The position numbers were made by a program, and so were the translations under genes. The notes under the pieces were generated by a model, which saw only the letters and a program-made list of their open reading frames with translations, searched no databases and was not told the origin of the DNA. Of a stretch of DNA of 64,000 bases, positions 45,014 to 54,603 are shown piece by piece. This stretch comes from Prescottella equi (lineage in GTDB: Bacteria; Actinomycetota; Actinomycetes; Mycobacteriales; Mycobacteriaceae): positions 1-64,000 of the forward strand of contig NZ_JAIVAH010000016.1 of NCBI RefSeq assembly GCF_020171745.1. Reading direction: 5' to 3'. Position 1 is the first letter of the stretch. Each line of letters starts with the position of its first letter.

Positions 45014-46660
45014 CTAGTGCGCTTCGCCGTTGCCGGAGCCGTTTCCGCGGATGCGGTCCTGGTACTCCGTGAGCATCTTCAGCTGCTCGTGCTCAGCCTT
45101 GTGTTCGGCTGCCTCGAGCGCCTGGCTCTGCTCGACCGGGTCCGGGGTGACCCAGCTACCGGAGCCGGGCTTGCCGGCGGAGCCGAGCTTGTTCATCTTC
45201 TTCGGGATCGCAGCACCCTGGTACTCCAGCGGGAGCGGGTGACCGTGATCGTCGACCGGGCCGAGCGGCTGGTGGATCTCGACGTACTCACCGTGCGGCA
45301 GGCGCTTGATGATGCCCGTCTCGATGCCGTGCTCGAGCACCGCGCGGTCGCTGCGCTGCAGACCCAGGCAGAACCGGTAGGTGACGTAGTACGCGATCGG
45401 AGGCAGAACGACCATGCCGATGCGACCGATCCAGGTCATCGCGTTGAGCGAGATGTCCAGGTGGTACGCGATGATGTCGTTGATGCAGGAGATCGTCAGC
45501 ACCAGGTAGAACGCGATGGACATCGCGCCGATGCCGGTGCGGACCGGGACGTCACGCGGACGCTGCAGCAGGTTGTGGTGCGCGTCGTCCTTCGTGAACT
45601 TCTTCTCGATCCACGGGTAGGCGATCAGCAGTGCGAACACCAGGCCCATGATCACCGCGACGGCGAACACCGCGGGGATCGTGTAACGGTCGAAGAGGTA
45701 GATCTCCCATGCCGGCCACAGACGTGCCAGGCCGTCGGTCCACATCATGTAGAAGTCGGGCTGCGAGCCTGCGGAGACCTGCGACGGGTTGTACGGGCCG
45801 ATGTTCCAGATCGGGTTGATCTGCAGCAGGCCGCCCATGAGGGCCAGGACACCGAACGTGAACGCGAAGAACGCGCCGCCCTTGAGGGCGAACACCGGGA
45901 GGATGCGAACGCCGACGACGTTCTTCTCGGTGCGGCCGGGGCCGGGGAACTGCGTGTGCTTCTGGTACCAGACCAGCGCCAGGTGGGCGGCGATCAGGGC
46001 CAGGATGATGCCGGGCAGCAGCAGGACGTGCGCAACGTACAGACGCGGGATGATCAGGGTGCCGGGGAAGTCGCCACCGAAGATCAGCCAGTGCAGCCAG
46101 GTGCCGGCGACCGGAACACTCAGGGTGATACCGGAGAGCGCGGCGCGCAGGCCCGTGCCGGACAGCAGGTCGTCGGGCAGCGAGTAGCCGAAGAAGCCCT
46201 CGAACATCGCCAGGATCAGCAGCAGCGAGCCGATGACCCAGTTCGCCTCACGCGGGCGACGGAACGCGCCGGTGAAGAAGATGCGCAGCAGGTGCACGAT
46301 GATCGACGCGGCGAACATCAGTGCGGCCCAGTGGTGGATCTGGCGGACGAACAGACCGCCGCGAACCTCGAACGAGATGTCGAGGGTCGTTGCGTAGGCG
46401 CGCGACATCTCGACGCCGCGGAGCGGCTCGTAGGCGCCGTTGTACGTGACCTCGGCGAGCGACGGGTCGAAGAACAGCGTCAGGTAGACACCCGAGATCA
46501 GCAGGATGACGAAGCTGTAGAGCGCGATCTCGCCGAGCATGAACGACCAGTGCGTCGGGAAGACCTTGTTGATCTGCCGCTTCATACCTGCCGCGAGGTG
46601 GTAGCGGGAGTCGACTCCCTCTGCCTGGGCGGCAACTCTGGATTGAGTGGTAGTGGTCAC
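45014..46660 (-). CDS. qcrB: cytochrome bc1 complex cytochrome b subunit
   Basis: A 548-residue membrane subunit carrying both b haems and the menaquinol sites. [20 protein letters not shown] and the second pair around [14 protein letters not shown] supply haem His ligands; NPIWNIGPY is the Qo-site PEWY-equivalent region, fitting actinobacteria. It has the long actinobacterial C-terminal cytoplasmic extension (about residues 430-548). GTG at 46660 overlaps the qcrA stop (GTGA) and follows GGGAG. The alternative TTG at 46675 is less likely. This is the subunit targeted by Q203-type inhibitors. Confidence 0.96.
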   Translation of the reverse strand: MTTTTQSRVAAQAEGVDSRYHLAAGMKRQINKVFPTHWSFMLGEIALYSFVILLISGVYLTLFFDPSLAEVTYNGAYEPLRGVEMSRAYATTLDISFEVRGGLFVRQIHHWAALMFAASIIVHLLRIFFTGAFRRPREANWVIGSLLLILAMFEGFFGYSLPDDLLSGTGLRAALSGITLSVPVAGTWLHWLIFGGDFPGTLIIPRLYVAHVLLLPGIILALIAAHLALVWYQKHTQFPGPGRTEKNVVGVRILPVFALKGGAFFAFTFGVLALMGGLLQINPIWNIGPYNPSQVSAGSQPDFYMMWTDGLARLWPAWEIYLFDRYTIPAVFAVAVIMGLVFALLIAYPWIEKKFTKDDAHHNLLQRPRDVPVRTGIGAMSIAFYLVLTISCINDIIAYHLDISLNAMTWIGRIGMVVLPPIAYYVTYRFCLGLQRSDRAVLEHGIETGIIKRLPHGEYVEIHQPLGPVDDHGHPLPLEYQGAAIPKKMNKLGSAGKPGSGSWVTPDPVEQSQALEAAEHKAEHEQLKMLTEYQDRIRGNGSGNGEAH

Positions 46661-47793
46661 GGTCGACGCTCCCAAAATGCCGGGCCGAGGGCTTCGATGA
46701 AGTCACCGTTGGCGACGAGGTAGCCCTCTTCGTTCACTGTAATAGGCAGCTGCGGAAGAGCACGAGCGGCGGGACCGAAAAGCGGCTTGCCGTACTGCAG
46801 GGCGTCGAACTGCGACTGGTGGCAGGGGCACAGGATTCGGTTGGTCTGCTGCTCGTAGAGCGAGGTGGGGCAGCCGAGGTGGGTGCAGATCTTCGAGTAC
46901 GCGAAGTAGTCGCCGTAGTTGAAGCTCTCCTGGCCCTTGCGCTTGATGGCCTTCTGGGTGTCCTCGGTGCGCAGACGGATCAGCATGACCGAGTTGCGGA
47001 TGCCACGCAGAGCCTTGAACAGCTCCTCGTCGTTGCCGCGCTCGGACTCACGGAACGGGAAGACCGTCTCCATGGCGCCGGCGTCGAGATCCTCGGGGCG
47101 AACCAGCACGATGTCGTGCGGACGTCCGGTGTCGCGACGCAGGTAGATGGTCTCGCCCTCGTAGCGCGGGGTCCAGCCGGACACCCACAGCGGGGAGTCG
47201 TCGCCCTTGGCCCACGGGTTCTTGATCATGCCGCCGAGGGGCATGACCGACATGACGCCGATGGCGCCGCCACCGAAGATCAGGCTGCGCTTGATCATCT
47301 TGCGGCGACCGATCGTCGAGGAGTCCAGCGTGTCGCCGAGCTGTGCGACGAGGGTGCGCTTGTCGACCTCGGACGAACCGCCGTCGTGGCGGTCCTGGAT
47401 CGAGACCTCTTCGGGGACGAACTTCTTGGTGAACTTCACCGCGCCGACGCCGACACCGAGGATCGCGAGACCCATGGTGAGACCGATCAGCGGGGTGTAC
47501 AGGTTGTACGCCGAGTAGGTGTCCTCACCCGGACCGGCGTACTCCCACGGCCAGAACAGGAAGATCGCGATGAACGCGATCGCGGAGACGCCCGCAAGGA
47601 TGAACCAGAAGGCCACCGAGCGCTCTGCGCGCTTCTCGGCCTTCGTGCCCTTGACCGCCCAGCGGTCCTTGCGGAACGCGACATCGACGCCGTCGAGGTT
47701 GGTACCGAGCGTGACGAGTTCGTCACGGCTCATACGGTCGAGTTCCTCGTCCGTGTACTTCTTCGGCGTATCGCCGCTGCCGGCGTCGCTCAT
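46657..47793 (-). CDS. qcrA: Rieske iron-sulfur subunit of cytochrome bc1
   Basis: A 378-residue subunit with three N-terminal membrane helices, as in the actinobacterial form (about 60-80, 98-120 and 170-192 after the [10 protein letters not shown] segment). The 2Fe-2S ligands are Cys303 and His305 in CTHLGC, and Cys322 and His325 in CPCHQS; Cys308 and Cys324 form the disulfide. ATG 47793 overlaps the qcrC stop by 4 nt. A missing upstream ribosome site fits translational coupling. Confidence 0.96.
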   Translation of the reverse strand: MSDAGSGDTPKKYTDEELDRMSRDELVTLGTNLDGVDVAFRKDRWAVKGTKAEKRAERSVAFWFILAGVSAIAFIAIFLFWPWEYAGPGEDTYSAYNLYTPLIGLTMGLAILGVGVGAVKFTKKFVPEEVSIQDRHDGGSSEVDKRTLVAQLGDTLDSSTIGRRKMIKRSLIFGGGAIGVMSVMPLGGMIKNPWAKGDDSPLWVSGWTPRYEGETIYLRRDTGRPHDIVLVRPEDLDAGAMETVFPFRESERGNDEELFKALRGIRNSVMLIRLRTEDTQKAIKRKGQESFNYGDYFAYSKICTHLGCPTSLYEQQTNRILCPCHQSQFDALQYGKPLFGPAARALPQLPITVNEEGYLVANGDFIEALGPAFWERRP

Positions 47794-48653
47794 GACCTTG
47801 CTCCGATCCACAGTGCTGCACCGACGACAGCGACGATGCCGACGACCCACATCGCGAGACCCTCGGAACCCGGTCCGATTCCACCGAGGCCGTAGCCGCC
47901 GGGGTTCTTGTTCTCGCTGGACTGCTTGACGTAGGCGATGATGTCCTTCTTCTCCTCGATCGTCAGCTGACGATCGGAGAACTTGGGCATGTTCTGCGGG
48001 CCCGTGACCATCGCGGCGTAGATCTGCTGCTCGCTGGCCGGGTCCAGAACGGGGGCGTACTTACCGGACGACAGCGCACCGCCGCGGCCCGTGAAGTTGT
48101 GGCACGACGCGCAGTTGAGACGGAACAGCTCGCTGCCGCGGGCGACGTCGCCGCCGCGCAGCGAGGACTGAGCGATCTCGCCGTTCTCGTCGCGGATTAC
48201 GGTCGGGCCGCCACCCTGGGACTGAACGTAGGCGCCGATGGCGTCGGTCTGGCGGGCGTCGAACTTGGCCGGCTTACGAGAAGCCTGTGCCTCGTTGCGA
48301 GCGGCCGGCATACGACCGGACGACACCTGGAAGTAGACGGCTGCCTCGCCGACACCGATCAGGCTGGGGCCGCGATCCTGGACACCCTGCAGGTTCGCGC
48401 CGTGGCACGTGATGCAGGAGGTGTCGTAGAGCTGCTTGCCCTCGCGGATCAGCGCAGCGGAGTCGTCGCTCGCCGTGGCGACCTGCGGGGCAGGCGTCAG
48501 GGCGGAGGCGAGGAATCCGGCGCTCACGAGACCCAGCATGAGGATCAACGCGCCGGTCACGCGCCGGCGCAGCTTGCGCTGGCGGCGCGCCTTGGCGGCT
48601 GTGGTGCGGTCGGGCATGTCACCCTCGAATGCGGGAGGGGGGGATGAACTCAT
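47790..48653 (-). CDS. qcrC: di-haem cytochrome c subunit of the bc1-aa3 supercomplex
   Basis: A 287-residue cytochrome cc. An N-terminal basic region and a helix at about 33-52 anchor it, two c-haem motifs follow (C80-ITC-H84 and C181-ASC-H185), and a C-terminal helix (about 262-284) anchors the end. The two haems replace a soluble cytochrome c, passing electrons straight to CtaC. ATG 48653 follows AAAGGG. It is the middle gene of ctaE-qcrC-qcrA-qcrB. Confidence 0.97.
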   Translation of the reverse strand: MSSSPPPAFEGDMPDRTTAAKARRQRKLRRRVTGALILMLGLVSAGFLASALTPAPQVATASDDSAALIREGKQLYDTSCITCHGANLQGVQDRGPSLIGVGEAAVYFQVSSGRMPAARNEAQASRKPAKFDARQTDAIGAYVQSQGGGPTVIRDENGEIAQSSLRGGDVARGSELFRLNCASCHNFTGRGGALSSGKYAPVLDPASEQQIYAAMVTGPQNMPKFSDRQLTIEEKKDIIAYVKQSSENKNPGGYGLGGIGPGSEGLAMWVVGIVAVVGAALWIGARS

Positions 48654-48716
48654 CTGTATCCCTTTGGTATGTCGGGACGACTGAAGCGTCAGGGGGCTGC
48701 CTGGTCGTTCAGCTGG

Positions 48717-49328
48717 CTAACGGATGAAATAAATCGTGGCGAACAGGCCGATCCACACAATGTCGACGAAGTGCCAGTAGTACGAAACGACGATCGCCGC
48801 AGTGGCCTGCGCAGGCGTGAACTTGCTGACCTTGGTGCGGACGATCAAGAAGACGAACGCGATCAGACCGCCGATGACGTGCAGTCCGTGGAAGCCGGTC
48901 GTCATGTAGAAGACCGATCCGTACACGCTGCTCGAAATCGTCGTGCCCTCGTGAACCAGGTGGTAGTACTCGTAACCCTGGCCGAGCACGAAGAACGTGC
49001 CCATGGCAAGAGTCACCAGGTACCACCGCCGGAGACCGAAAACGTCGCCCTTCTCTGCCGCGAAGACACCCATCTGGCAGGTGAAGGAAGATGCAATCAG
49101 CACCAGTGTCACCGGCACGGCCAACGTGAGGTTCAGCTCCGTCGGCTCCGGTGGCCAGTTCCCATTCGCCTGTGCTCGTGCAACGAAATACATGGCGAAG
49201 AGCCCTGCGAAGAACATGAGCTCGCTTGACAACCACACGATGGTGCCGACGCTGACCATGTTTGGCCGGTTCAGCGAGTGCACGCGCTGGGTGATTGCCG
49301 ATCCTGAAGTCCCTACTGCGCTCGTCAC
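48717..49328 (-). CDS. ctaE: cytochrome c oxidase subunit III
   Basis: A 203-residue polytopic subunit with five helices. Family segments are [33 protein letters not shown] and [19 protein letters not shown], and the ending [23 protein letters not shown] start at 49328. It is the first gene of the operon with qcrC 63 bp downstream, tying oxidase and bc1 synthesis together. Confidence 0.97.
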   Translation of the reverse strand: MTSAVGTSGSAITQRVHSLNRPNMVSVGTIVWLSSELMFFAGLFAMYFVARAQANGNWPPEPTELNLTLAVPVTLVLIASSFTCQMGVFAAEKGDVFGLRRWYLVTLAMGTFFVLGQGYEYYHLVHEGTTISSSVYGSVFYMTTGFHGLHVIGGLIAFVFLIVRTKVSKFTPAQATAAIVVSYYWHFVDIVWIGLFATIYFIR

Positions 49329-49454
49329 GCTGAGAAGTATGACGCTTCGTCGTAAAGGAAAGCCACCCGGGTCCGGTCTCGGCGCGTCGGCCCACGTCAG
49401 AGGCTATTACGCGGCCGTATCGGTGGTGGTCGGCGGACGTGACAAAGTAGGCAC

Positions 49455-49898
49455 ATGGAACTCAGGGGCGGTGTCGCTCGTTGGATCGGTGGTTTTCTGT
49501 CCAGGCGCTCTCCCGCGCCCCTCGATCGGACACGCGCGGACCTCGTCGTGGTGGTGTCCGGATTTGACGACGTCGAGGCCTGCTCGACGACCCTCGAACG
49601 GGGTGCCGCCGGCGAGCCGGGGTGGGTGCCGGACGCCGAGGCCGTGCTCCGGCACCACCTGAGACTGCCGTCCGATCGTGTGCAGGAGGCGGTGGATCTG
49701 GCCGGCCAGGACGACTACGTGCTCGCGGGTGCCCCCGTCGTCGGTGAGGACGATGTCGCGACGTTCCTTCTCGAGCGGGTCCAGGTTCTCGATTCCCTGC
49801 ACTGCTCGCAGGAGCGCTCGCGGATGGCGGGTCTTGCTCAGCGGCTCGGGGGAACCGCGCTGGGCTGGGAGGGGCTCCAGCCGCCGTCCGCGGTGTGA
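49455..49898 (+). CDS. conserved hypothetical protein
   Basis: A 147-residue soluble protein, ATG 49455, divergent from ctaE and 79 bp ahead of trpD. A strand RADLVVVVSGFDDVEAC near residue 28 is followed by helical stretches AEAVLRHHLRLPSDRVQEAV and DDVATFLLERVQVLDSLHC. Codon use and the lack of stops agree with a real gene, but I recognise no domain and cannot assign a role. A link to respiration or tryptophan synthesis is only positional. Confidence 0.65.
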   Translation: MELRGGVARWIGGFLSRRSPAPLDRTRADLVVVVSGFDDVEACSTTLERGAAGEPGWVPDAEAVLRHHLRLPSDRVQEAVDLAGQDDYVLAGAPVVGEDDVATFLLERVQVLDSLHCSQERSRMAGLAQRLGGTALGWEGLQPPSAV

Positions 49899-49977
49899 TC
49901 GGAGACGGGCGCACTAAGCTGCGGAGCGACAAATCTCCGCCCGACCGGTTGGTGGGCGTACAGCAGAAGGGGTCGTC

Positions 49978-51069
49978 ATGGTGCGGCAGTCGGCAGCGCA
50001 GGCAGTGGATCGAGTGGCGGGCGCGGCCGATCGGACCTGGCCGGCGATCCTGGGCGCGCTCACCGACGGTAGGGACCTCACCGCCGACGACGCCGCGTGG
50101 GCGATGGACGAGATCATGTCCGACAATGCCACCGCCGCGCAGATCGCCGCGTTCGGTGTCGCGTTGAAGATGAAGGGTGCGACACCGCCCGAGCTGCGTG
50201 GGCTAGCGGACGCGATGCTCGGCCACGCGAAGAGCGTGCCGGTGTCCCCGGACGTCGTCGACGTCGTCGGAACCGGCGGTGACCGCTCGAACACCGTGAA
50301 CATCTCCACGATGGCGTCGGTCGTCGTGGCGGCGGCGGGCGTGCGGGTCGTCAAACACGGCAACCGCGCCGCCTCGTCGAAGAGCGGTGGCGCCGACGTC
50401 CTCGAGGCGCTGGGCGTGCATATCAACCTCGGTGCCCAGGAGGTCGCGCGTTGCGTCGAGGAGGTGGGGATCGGGTTCTGCTTCGCGCCGGTGTTCCACC
50501 CGGCCCTGCGGTTCGCGGGAGCGCCCCGCAAGGAGATCGGCATCCCGACGGTGTTCAACGTCCTCGGACCGCTGACCAACCCCGCCCGCCCGCGCGCCGG
50601 ACTCATCGGCTGCGCGTTCGAGGACCTCATCGAGGTGGTCGCCGGTGTGCTCGCGGAGCGCGGCAACTCGGCGCTGGTGGTGCGCGGCGACGACGGGCTC
50701 GACGAGCTGACCACGTCGACGACGTCGGTCGTGCACGTGGTGTCGGGTGGCACCGTGCGCACACAGAAGCTCGATCCGACGGATCTGGGGATCGCGCGGG
50801 TGCCGCTGGACGCGCTGCGCGGCGGCGACGCCGAGGCCAACGCGGCGGTCGCGCGGGGTGTGTTCGCGGGCGACGAGGGGCCGGTCCGCGACGCGGTGCT
50901 GCTCAACGCGGCCGGTGCGCTGGCGGCGTTCGACGGCGTCGGCGACAGCCTCGAGGAAGCGCTGGCCGCGGGTCTCGAGAAGGCCGCCCGGGCGATCGAC
51001 TCGGGCGCGGCCGCGACGGTGCTCGAGCAGTGGGCGGCGCTCACCACGGAGCTGGCCGCCCACCGCTAG
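49978..51069 (+). CDS. trpD: anthranilate phosphoribosyltransferase
   Basis: A 363-residue enzyme of tryptophan biosynthesis joining anthranilate to PRPP. The PRPP loop is [37 protein letters not shown] follows, and the metal-binding DE pair lies in [32 protein letters not shown] and [12 protein letters not shown] are conserved. The ATG at 49978 is in-frame with the best similarity. Other trp genes are not in the window, as in mycobacteria. Confidence 0.96.
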   Translation: MVRQSAAQAVDRVAGAADRTWPAILGALTDGRDLTADDAAWAMDEIMSDNATAAQIAAFGVALKMKGATPPELRGLADAMLGHAKSVPVSPDVVDVVGTGGDRSNTVNISTMASVVVAAAGVRVVKHGNRAASSKSGGADVLEALGVHINLGAQEVARCVEEVGIGFCFAPVFHPALRFAGAPRKEIGIPTVFNVLGPLTNPARPRAGLIGCAFEDLIEVVAGVLAERGNSALVVRGDDGLDELTTSTTSVVHVVSGGTVRTQKLDPTDLGIARVPLDALRGGDAEANAAVARGVFAGDEGPVRDAVLLNAAGALAAFDGVGDSLEEALAAGLEKAARAIDSGAAATVLEQWAALTTELAAHR

Positions 51070-51084
51070 GCGTGCGGGGGCCGC

Positions 51085-51360
51085 CTACTCGCCGAGCGAG
51101 AAGGCGGCCTCGATGTCCGCGCTGGAGTACGACTGGAAGGCGATGTGTGTCGCCGTCTTGGTGACGCCGCGCACCTTGTTGATGCGCTCGGTCACGACCT
51201 CGGCGATCTGCGCGTGGTCGCGCACCTTGACGATCGCGATCAGATCGATGTCGCCGGCGCACGAGTAGACCTCGGAGACCCCACCCAGGTCGGCGACCGC
51301 CTGCGCGGTCTCGGGGATCCGGTCGGCCTCGGCGTGGATCATGACGATCGCGTTGATCAT
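51085..51360 (-). CDS. stand-alone Lrp/AsnC ligand-binding (RAM) domain protein
   Basis: A 91-residue protein consisting only of the beta-alpha-beta-beta-alpha-beta effector domain of Lrp/AsnC regulators (AIVMIHAEADRIPETAQAVA, VSEVYSCAGDIDLIAIVKV, RINKVRGVTKTATHIAF). There is no DNA-binding helix-turn-helix. Such stand-alone domains bind amino acids and may modulate full-length regulators. It is convergent with trpD (15 bp apart) and 9 bp downstream of the exonuclease gene, so probably cotranscribed with the latter. Confidence 0.9.
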   Translation of the reverse strand: MINAIVMIHAEADRIPETAQAVADLGGVSEVYSCAGDIDLIAIVKVRDHAQIAEVVTERINKVRGVTKTATHIAFQSYSSADIEAAFSLGE

Positions 51361-51369
51361 GGCGCTCCT

Positions 51370-53103
51370 TCAGCTGTGCTGTCGTTCGACAGACACAGTA
51401 GGCGCTCGGGCGGTGCGGGCGAGCGCGCACCAGTCCTCCCACGAGCCGGCGCCGTGGGCGGGCTCGCACCAGCCGTGGCTCGTCCGGACGATCCGTACGC
51501 CGTCGGCGTCGAGCCACCGCGCGATGACGGCCAGTTCCTCGGGGGAGGCGCCCCGCAGCGGAACGGCGTCGGGCAGGACCGTTTCCGCCGAGGCGACCAG
51601 TGCGTCGACGACCGGCATGGGGGCGACGCCGCGCCTCGAGACACCGGCGGATGCGAGCCGTCCGGCGCGGATGACGGCGAATTCCCACCCGCCCTCCACG
51701 GCCGGCCGGGCGGCGATCAGCTCGTCGATGGCGGCGAGGGCGGCGAGCCGCTGCATGCGGCGCAGGGCGAGACCGAGGGCGGCGACGCGGTCACGCAGCC
51801 GCGCCGCGCTCTCGAACAGTTCGCCGGCCGCAAGTTCCTCGATGCGTGAGCGCATGAGCCGGAGCGACGAGTCGTCCTCGCCGCGCATCAACGCGCGCGC
51901 GCGTTCGGGCGCGATGCGGTAGCCCTCCTCGTCGTCGGCGACGGCGGAGCAGCCGCCGATGTCCCGCGGTGGGCACTTGGGTCCGTGCGGCGTTCCCTTG
52001 GCGATCCGCGTCGTGCAGGTGCGCAGTCCGCAGAACTCGGCGACCGTCGCCGCGGCGTCGGCGGCGTCCGTCCGGGACCGGAAGGGGCCCATGCAGTCCG
52101 CCGTCGGCGTACGGACCACGGAGAGGCGCGGAAACGCCTCTGTGGTGAGCGTGACCCACCAGCCGCGCATCGGGAACTTGGAGCGGCGGTTGTAGGGCGG
52201 CACGTGGGCGCGCAGGAGGCGGAGCTCGCGCACGCCCGCCTCGAGTGGATGTGCGCACTCGACATGGTCGACCCGGGTGGCGAGGGCGACCATCTCCTTC
52301 ATCCGCCCGCGGGTCTCGGATCCGGTGAAGTAGTTGCGCACACGCCGTCGGAGATCCGATGCGGTCCCCACGTAGAGCACCTCGTCGGACGGGCCGCGGA
52401 ACAGGTACACGCCCGGGGAACGCGGAAGGTGGCTCGCGAGCGTGCGTTTGGCCCGTTGCTCCGGGGACACCCTCGGGATGTAGTCGAGCAGTTCGGGCAG
52501 GCTGTGGACGCCCTGATTCCCGACGCGTCCGATCAACGCGTGCAGGACGTCGACGGTGGCGCGCGCGTCGTCGAGGGCGCGGTGCGACGGCGTGGTGTCG
52601 GCGCCCAGCAGTGCCGCCAGCGCCGACAGCTTGACCGAGGGGGCCTCGTCCCGGCCCAGGACCCGCCGCGCGAGCTTGACGGTGCACACCACCTGGAACT
52701 TGGGCCACGGCAAGCCCTGCCGGGCCGCAGCCGCTTTGAGGAATCCGACGTCGAACCCCGCGTTGTGCGCGACGAGCACCGCGCCGCTCGCGAATTCGAG
52801 GAACGCAGGCAGCACCGCGTCGATCCGGGGTGCGCTGCGCACCATCGCCGTCGTGATTCCGGTGAGCTCGACGATGTACGGCGGGATCGCGCGACCGGGA
52901 TCGACGAGCGTGCCCAGTTCGCCGAGTACCTCGCCGCCCCGCACCTTGACGGCGCCGATCTCGGTGATCGCGTCGTTCTCGGAGCTTCCGCCGGTGGTCT
53001 CGAGGTCGACGACCACGAAGGTGATGTCGCGCAGTGGGGTGTCGAGTTCGTCGAAGCTCAGTTGGTCGCCGTCGGCGGTTCGGGCGTTCGGCGGTCTGCT
53101 CAC
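51370..53103 (-). CDS. DEDD-type 3'-5' exonuclease fused to a UvrC-like GIY-YIG nuclease domain
   Basis: A 577-residue DNA-processing protein (mycobacterial Rv2191 type). The N-terminal DnaQ-like exonuclease has VVDLETTG (Asp33), HNAGFD (113-118) and HRALDDA (174-180). A linker leads to a GIY-YIG domain: PGVYLFRG at 230, [16 protein letters not shown] at 244-259. A C-terminal UvrC-like part has Cys-rich [20 protein letters not shown] and a UvrB-binding-like helix. It joins proofreading-type exonuclease and incision-type domains in one chain. Its precise repair role is unestablished as far as I know. Confidence 0.92.
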   Translation of the reverse strand: MSRPPNARTADGDQLSFDELDTPLRDITFVVVDLETTGGSSENDAITEIGAVKVRGGEVLGELGTLVDPGRAIPPYIVELTGITTAMVRSAPRIDAVLPAFLEFASGAVLVAHNAGFDVGFLKAAAARQGLPWPKFQVVCTVKLARRVLGRDEAPSVKLSALAALLGADTTPSHRALDDARATVDVLHALIGRVGNQGVHSLPELLDYIPRVSPEQRAKRTLASHLPRSPGVYLFRGPSDEVLYVGTASDLRRRVRNYFTGSETRGRMKEMVALATRVDHVECAHPLEAGVRELRLLRAHVPPYNRRSKFPMRGWWVTLTTEAFPRLSVVRTPTADCMGPFRSRTDAADAAATVAEFCGLRTCTTRIAKGTPHGPKCPPRDIGGCSAVADDEEGYRIAPERARALMRGEDDSSLRLMRSRIEELAAGELFESAARLRDRVAALGLALRRMQRLAALAAIDELIAARPAVEGGWEFAVIRAGRLASAGVSRRGVAPMPVVDALVASAETVLPDAVPLRGASPEELAVIARWLDADGVRIVRTSHGWCEPAHGAGSWEDWCALARTARAPTVSVERQHS

Positions 53104-53579
53104 GACAGCAGACCTTAGAGAGCCCCTCCGACAGCGAGTCCGCGTAGCGCGTCGGACCCGGTTCCGGGCGCGGAGAGACGAGGATCACACCGCCTGTTTC
53201 GTGGCCCGGATCGAGTCGTGCGCGATCGGCGTTGGGGGAGTAGGGGTTCGAGTCGTCGCGATGTCGCCACGGCGGGCCCGGCTCGGTCTCCGGGTGGCTC
53301 GGGAGGCCGGCGGTCGATCTCGCGCTGACCAGTGGCGACCTGTGCGAGATGCGTTGCCGGACGCTTCCGCGGGCGGTGCTCCCGCATTTCGGGCCGAGCA
53401 GTCGGTTCCGCGACAACCGAACTGGTTGTTATCCATCCGTGACGTTGGCGCCGATCGGGGCGCGGCCGGACCCGCCAAACGGTTGAAAAGCATGGAATCG
53501 GCGCGTCCGAGTCGACACAAGGGATGCGCTTTCGTAATCTTCTCGAGACCTAGCGGAGTCTTGCCGTCCCACCCGGAAC
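53104..53579. other. long intergenic stretch upstream of the c-di-AMP riboswitch
   Basis: About 475 bp with no convincing gene. Open frames exist on both strands but lack start sites, known motifs and homologous features. The part near 53420-53520 (GGTTGTTATCCATCCGTGACG, TTGAAAAGC) is the likely promoter for the riboswitch RNA. Confidence 0.4.
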
Positions 53580-53738
53580 GGCATCGCTGGGCCCGCCTAA
53601 TCGAAACCTCCTCGGAGGGGACGTGCCGGGAACCCAAGTTTCCTTTGGGGTGAATCCCGTCGAAGCCGCGATGTGCGGTGTCGACGGGTAGGGCTGATCT
53701 TCCCAGCCCGAACCCGTCAGCTAACTCGGTCGGCGGAC
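53580..53738 (+). promoter_or_regulatory. c-di-AMP (ydaO-yuaA) riboswitch
   Basis: The leader has the conserved elements of this riboswitch in order: GCATCGCTGGGCCCGCC at its 5' end, GGAACCCAAGTTTCC followed by TTTGGGGTGAATCC, a central GTCGAAG to TCGAC stem, and AGCCCGAACCCGTCAGCTAAC followed by CTCGGTCGGCG at the 3' end. In actinobacteria this RNA typically precedes cell-wall hydrolase genes, exactly the case here (NlpC/P60 gene at 53766). High c-di-AMP should turn expression off. The boundaries are approximate. Confidence 0.9.
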
Positions 53739-53765
53739 GAACGGAAGAAACGGAGTTCCTTTCTC

Positions 53766-54374
53766 GTGGCGTCACCCAATCTCAAGCGTTCCGCGCAGCG
53801 CGCAGCCGTCGCCGGCGCACTTGCCATCGGAGCCGTCGCGGTCACCGCGGCACCGGCCATTGCCGATCCGATCAACGTCCCCGGCGTCGGCACGGTCGAG
53901 GTCCCCGGTGTGACCCAGGCGCAGGTCGATGCTGCGATCGCACAGATCGCTCCGATCGTCGCGCCCGCGCTGCCCACCGGCAGTGCCGATCTCGCTCCCG
54001 CCCCGCCCGCATCGGTCGCTCCGATCCTCAGCGCGGGCCAGAAGGCGCTCCAGGCGGCCGAGAGCAAGCTCGGCTCCCCCTACGTCTACGGTGCGGCCGG
54101 TCCGGACGCCTTCGACTGCTCGGGCCTCGTGCAGTGGGCCTACAAGCAGGCCGGCCTCAACCTCCCGCGCACCAGCTACGACCAGGCCGTCGCCGGCTGG
54201 TCCGTCGCGCGTGACGACCTGCAGGTCGGCGACGTCATCTCGTTCTACGGTGGCAGCCACTCGGGCATCTACGCCGGCAACGGCAACGTCATCCACGCGT
54301 CGACTTCCGGTCAGCCGGTCAAGCTCGCGCCGGTGTCGTCGATGCCGTTCGACGGCGCTCGTCGCTACGCCTAG
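53766..54374 (+). CDS. secreted NlpC/P60 peptidoglycan endopeptidase under riboswitch control
   Basis: A 202-residue exported hydrolase. The signal peptide ends near ITAAPAIADP-like AIADP (about residue 34). A linker 35-95 has two VPGVGT/VPGVT strands. The catalytic domain has Cys118 in FDCSGLVQWAYKQAG, His165 in GGSHSGIYAG and His177 in VIHAS. GTG at 53766 follows GGAG at about 10 bases; ATG starts further upstream lie inside the riboswitch and are rejected. It is a close paralogue of the protein at 17705-18205 and the first of two tandem hydrolase genes. Confidence 0.93.
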   Translation: MASPNLKRSAQRAAVAGALAIGAVAVTAAPAIADPINVPGVGTVEVPGVTQAQVDAAIAQIAPIVAPALPTGSADLAPAPPASVAPILSAGQKALQAAESKLGSPYVYGAAGPDAFDCSGLVQWAYKQAGLNLPRTSYDQAVAGWSVARDDLQVGDVISFYGGSHSGIYAGNGNVIHASTSGQPVKLAPVSSMPFDGARRYA

Positions 54375-54395
54375 TCGACACGACTGTTCTCGGTT

Positions 54396-54429
54396 CTCGG
54401 GGCGGGTCCGTAATCGGACCCGCCCCGAG
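54396..54429. terminator. 15-bp perfect stem between the two tandem NlpC/P60 genes
   Basis: CTCGGGGCGGGTCCG at 54396-54410 pairs with CGGACCCGCCCCGAG at 54415-54429 around TAAT. It separates the riboswitch-controlled gene from the next, so the latter needs its own promoter. Confidence 0.85.
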
Positions 54430-54525
54430 TCGTTTGCAGGGGGGAGTCCGGACCGACCGTTCTGTGGCCTTGGTGACTGTATGGCGAATTGTCCTACTGT
54501 CGGGTAGACACGGACATATACCCTT

Positions 54526-54550
54526 CCGTAACCTATTCGAGACATTACGG
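54526..54550. promoter_or_regulatory. inverted repeat CCGTAA-N13-TTACGG in the promoter of the second hydrolase
   Basis: CCGTAA at 54526-54531 and TTACGG at 54545-54550 form a symmetric site 54 bp before the gene start, within an A/T-richer stretch (ACATATACCC). GTAA(C)-type repeats are typical for MtrA-like response regulators that control wall hydrolases, so an MtrA-type site is possible but unproven. Confidence 0.4.
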
Positions 54551-54603
54551 AGCCCATCGCCTCGCGATGGAGACTGAATCCAGAAACGGAGTGTCGCGCA
54601 GCT

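Noticed and set aside
44840-46723. 627-codon open frame antisense to qcrB
   Set aside because: A shadow of qcrB with Arg/Asp/Gln-rich composition and no recognised domain.
53230-53265. tRNA-like GGGGTTCGAGTC segment
   Set aside because: It resembles a T-loop, but the flanking bases do not form a T-stem, and no acceptor, D or anticodon arms are present.
53185-53775. Possible minus-strand gene in the long gap before the NlpC/P60 gene
   Set aside because: It crosses the riboswitch, lacks a ribosome site and has no structured protein pattern.
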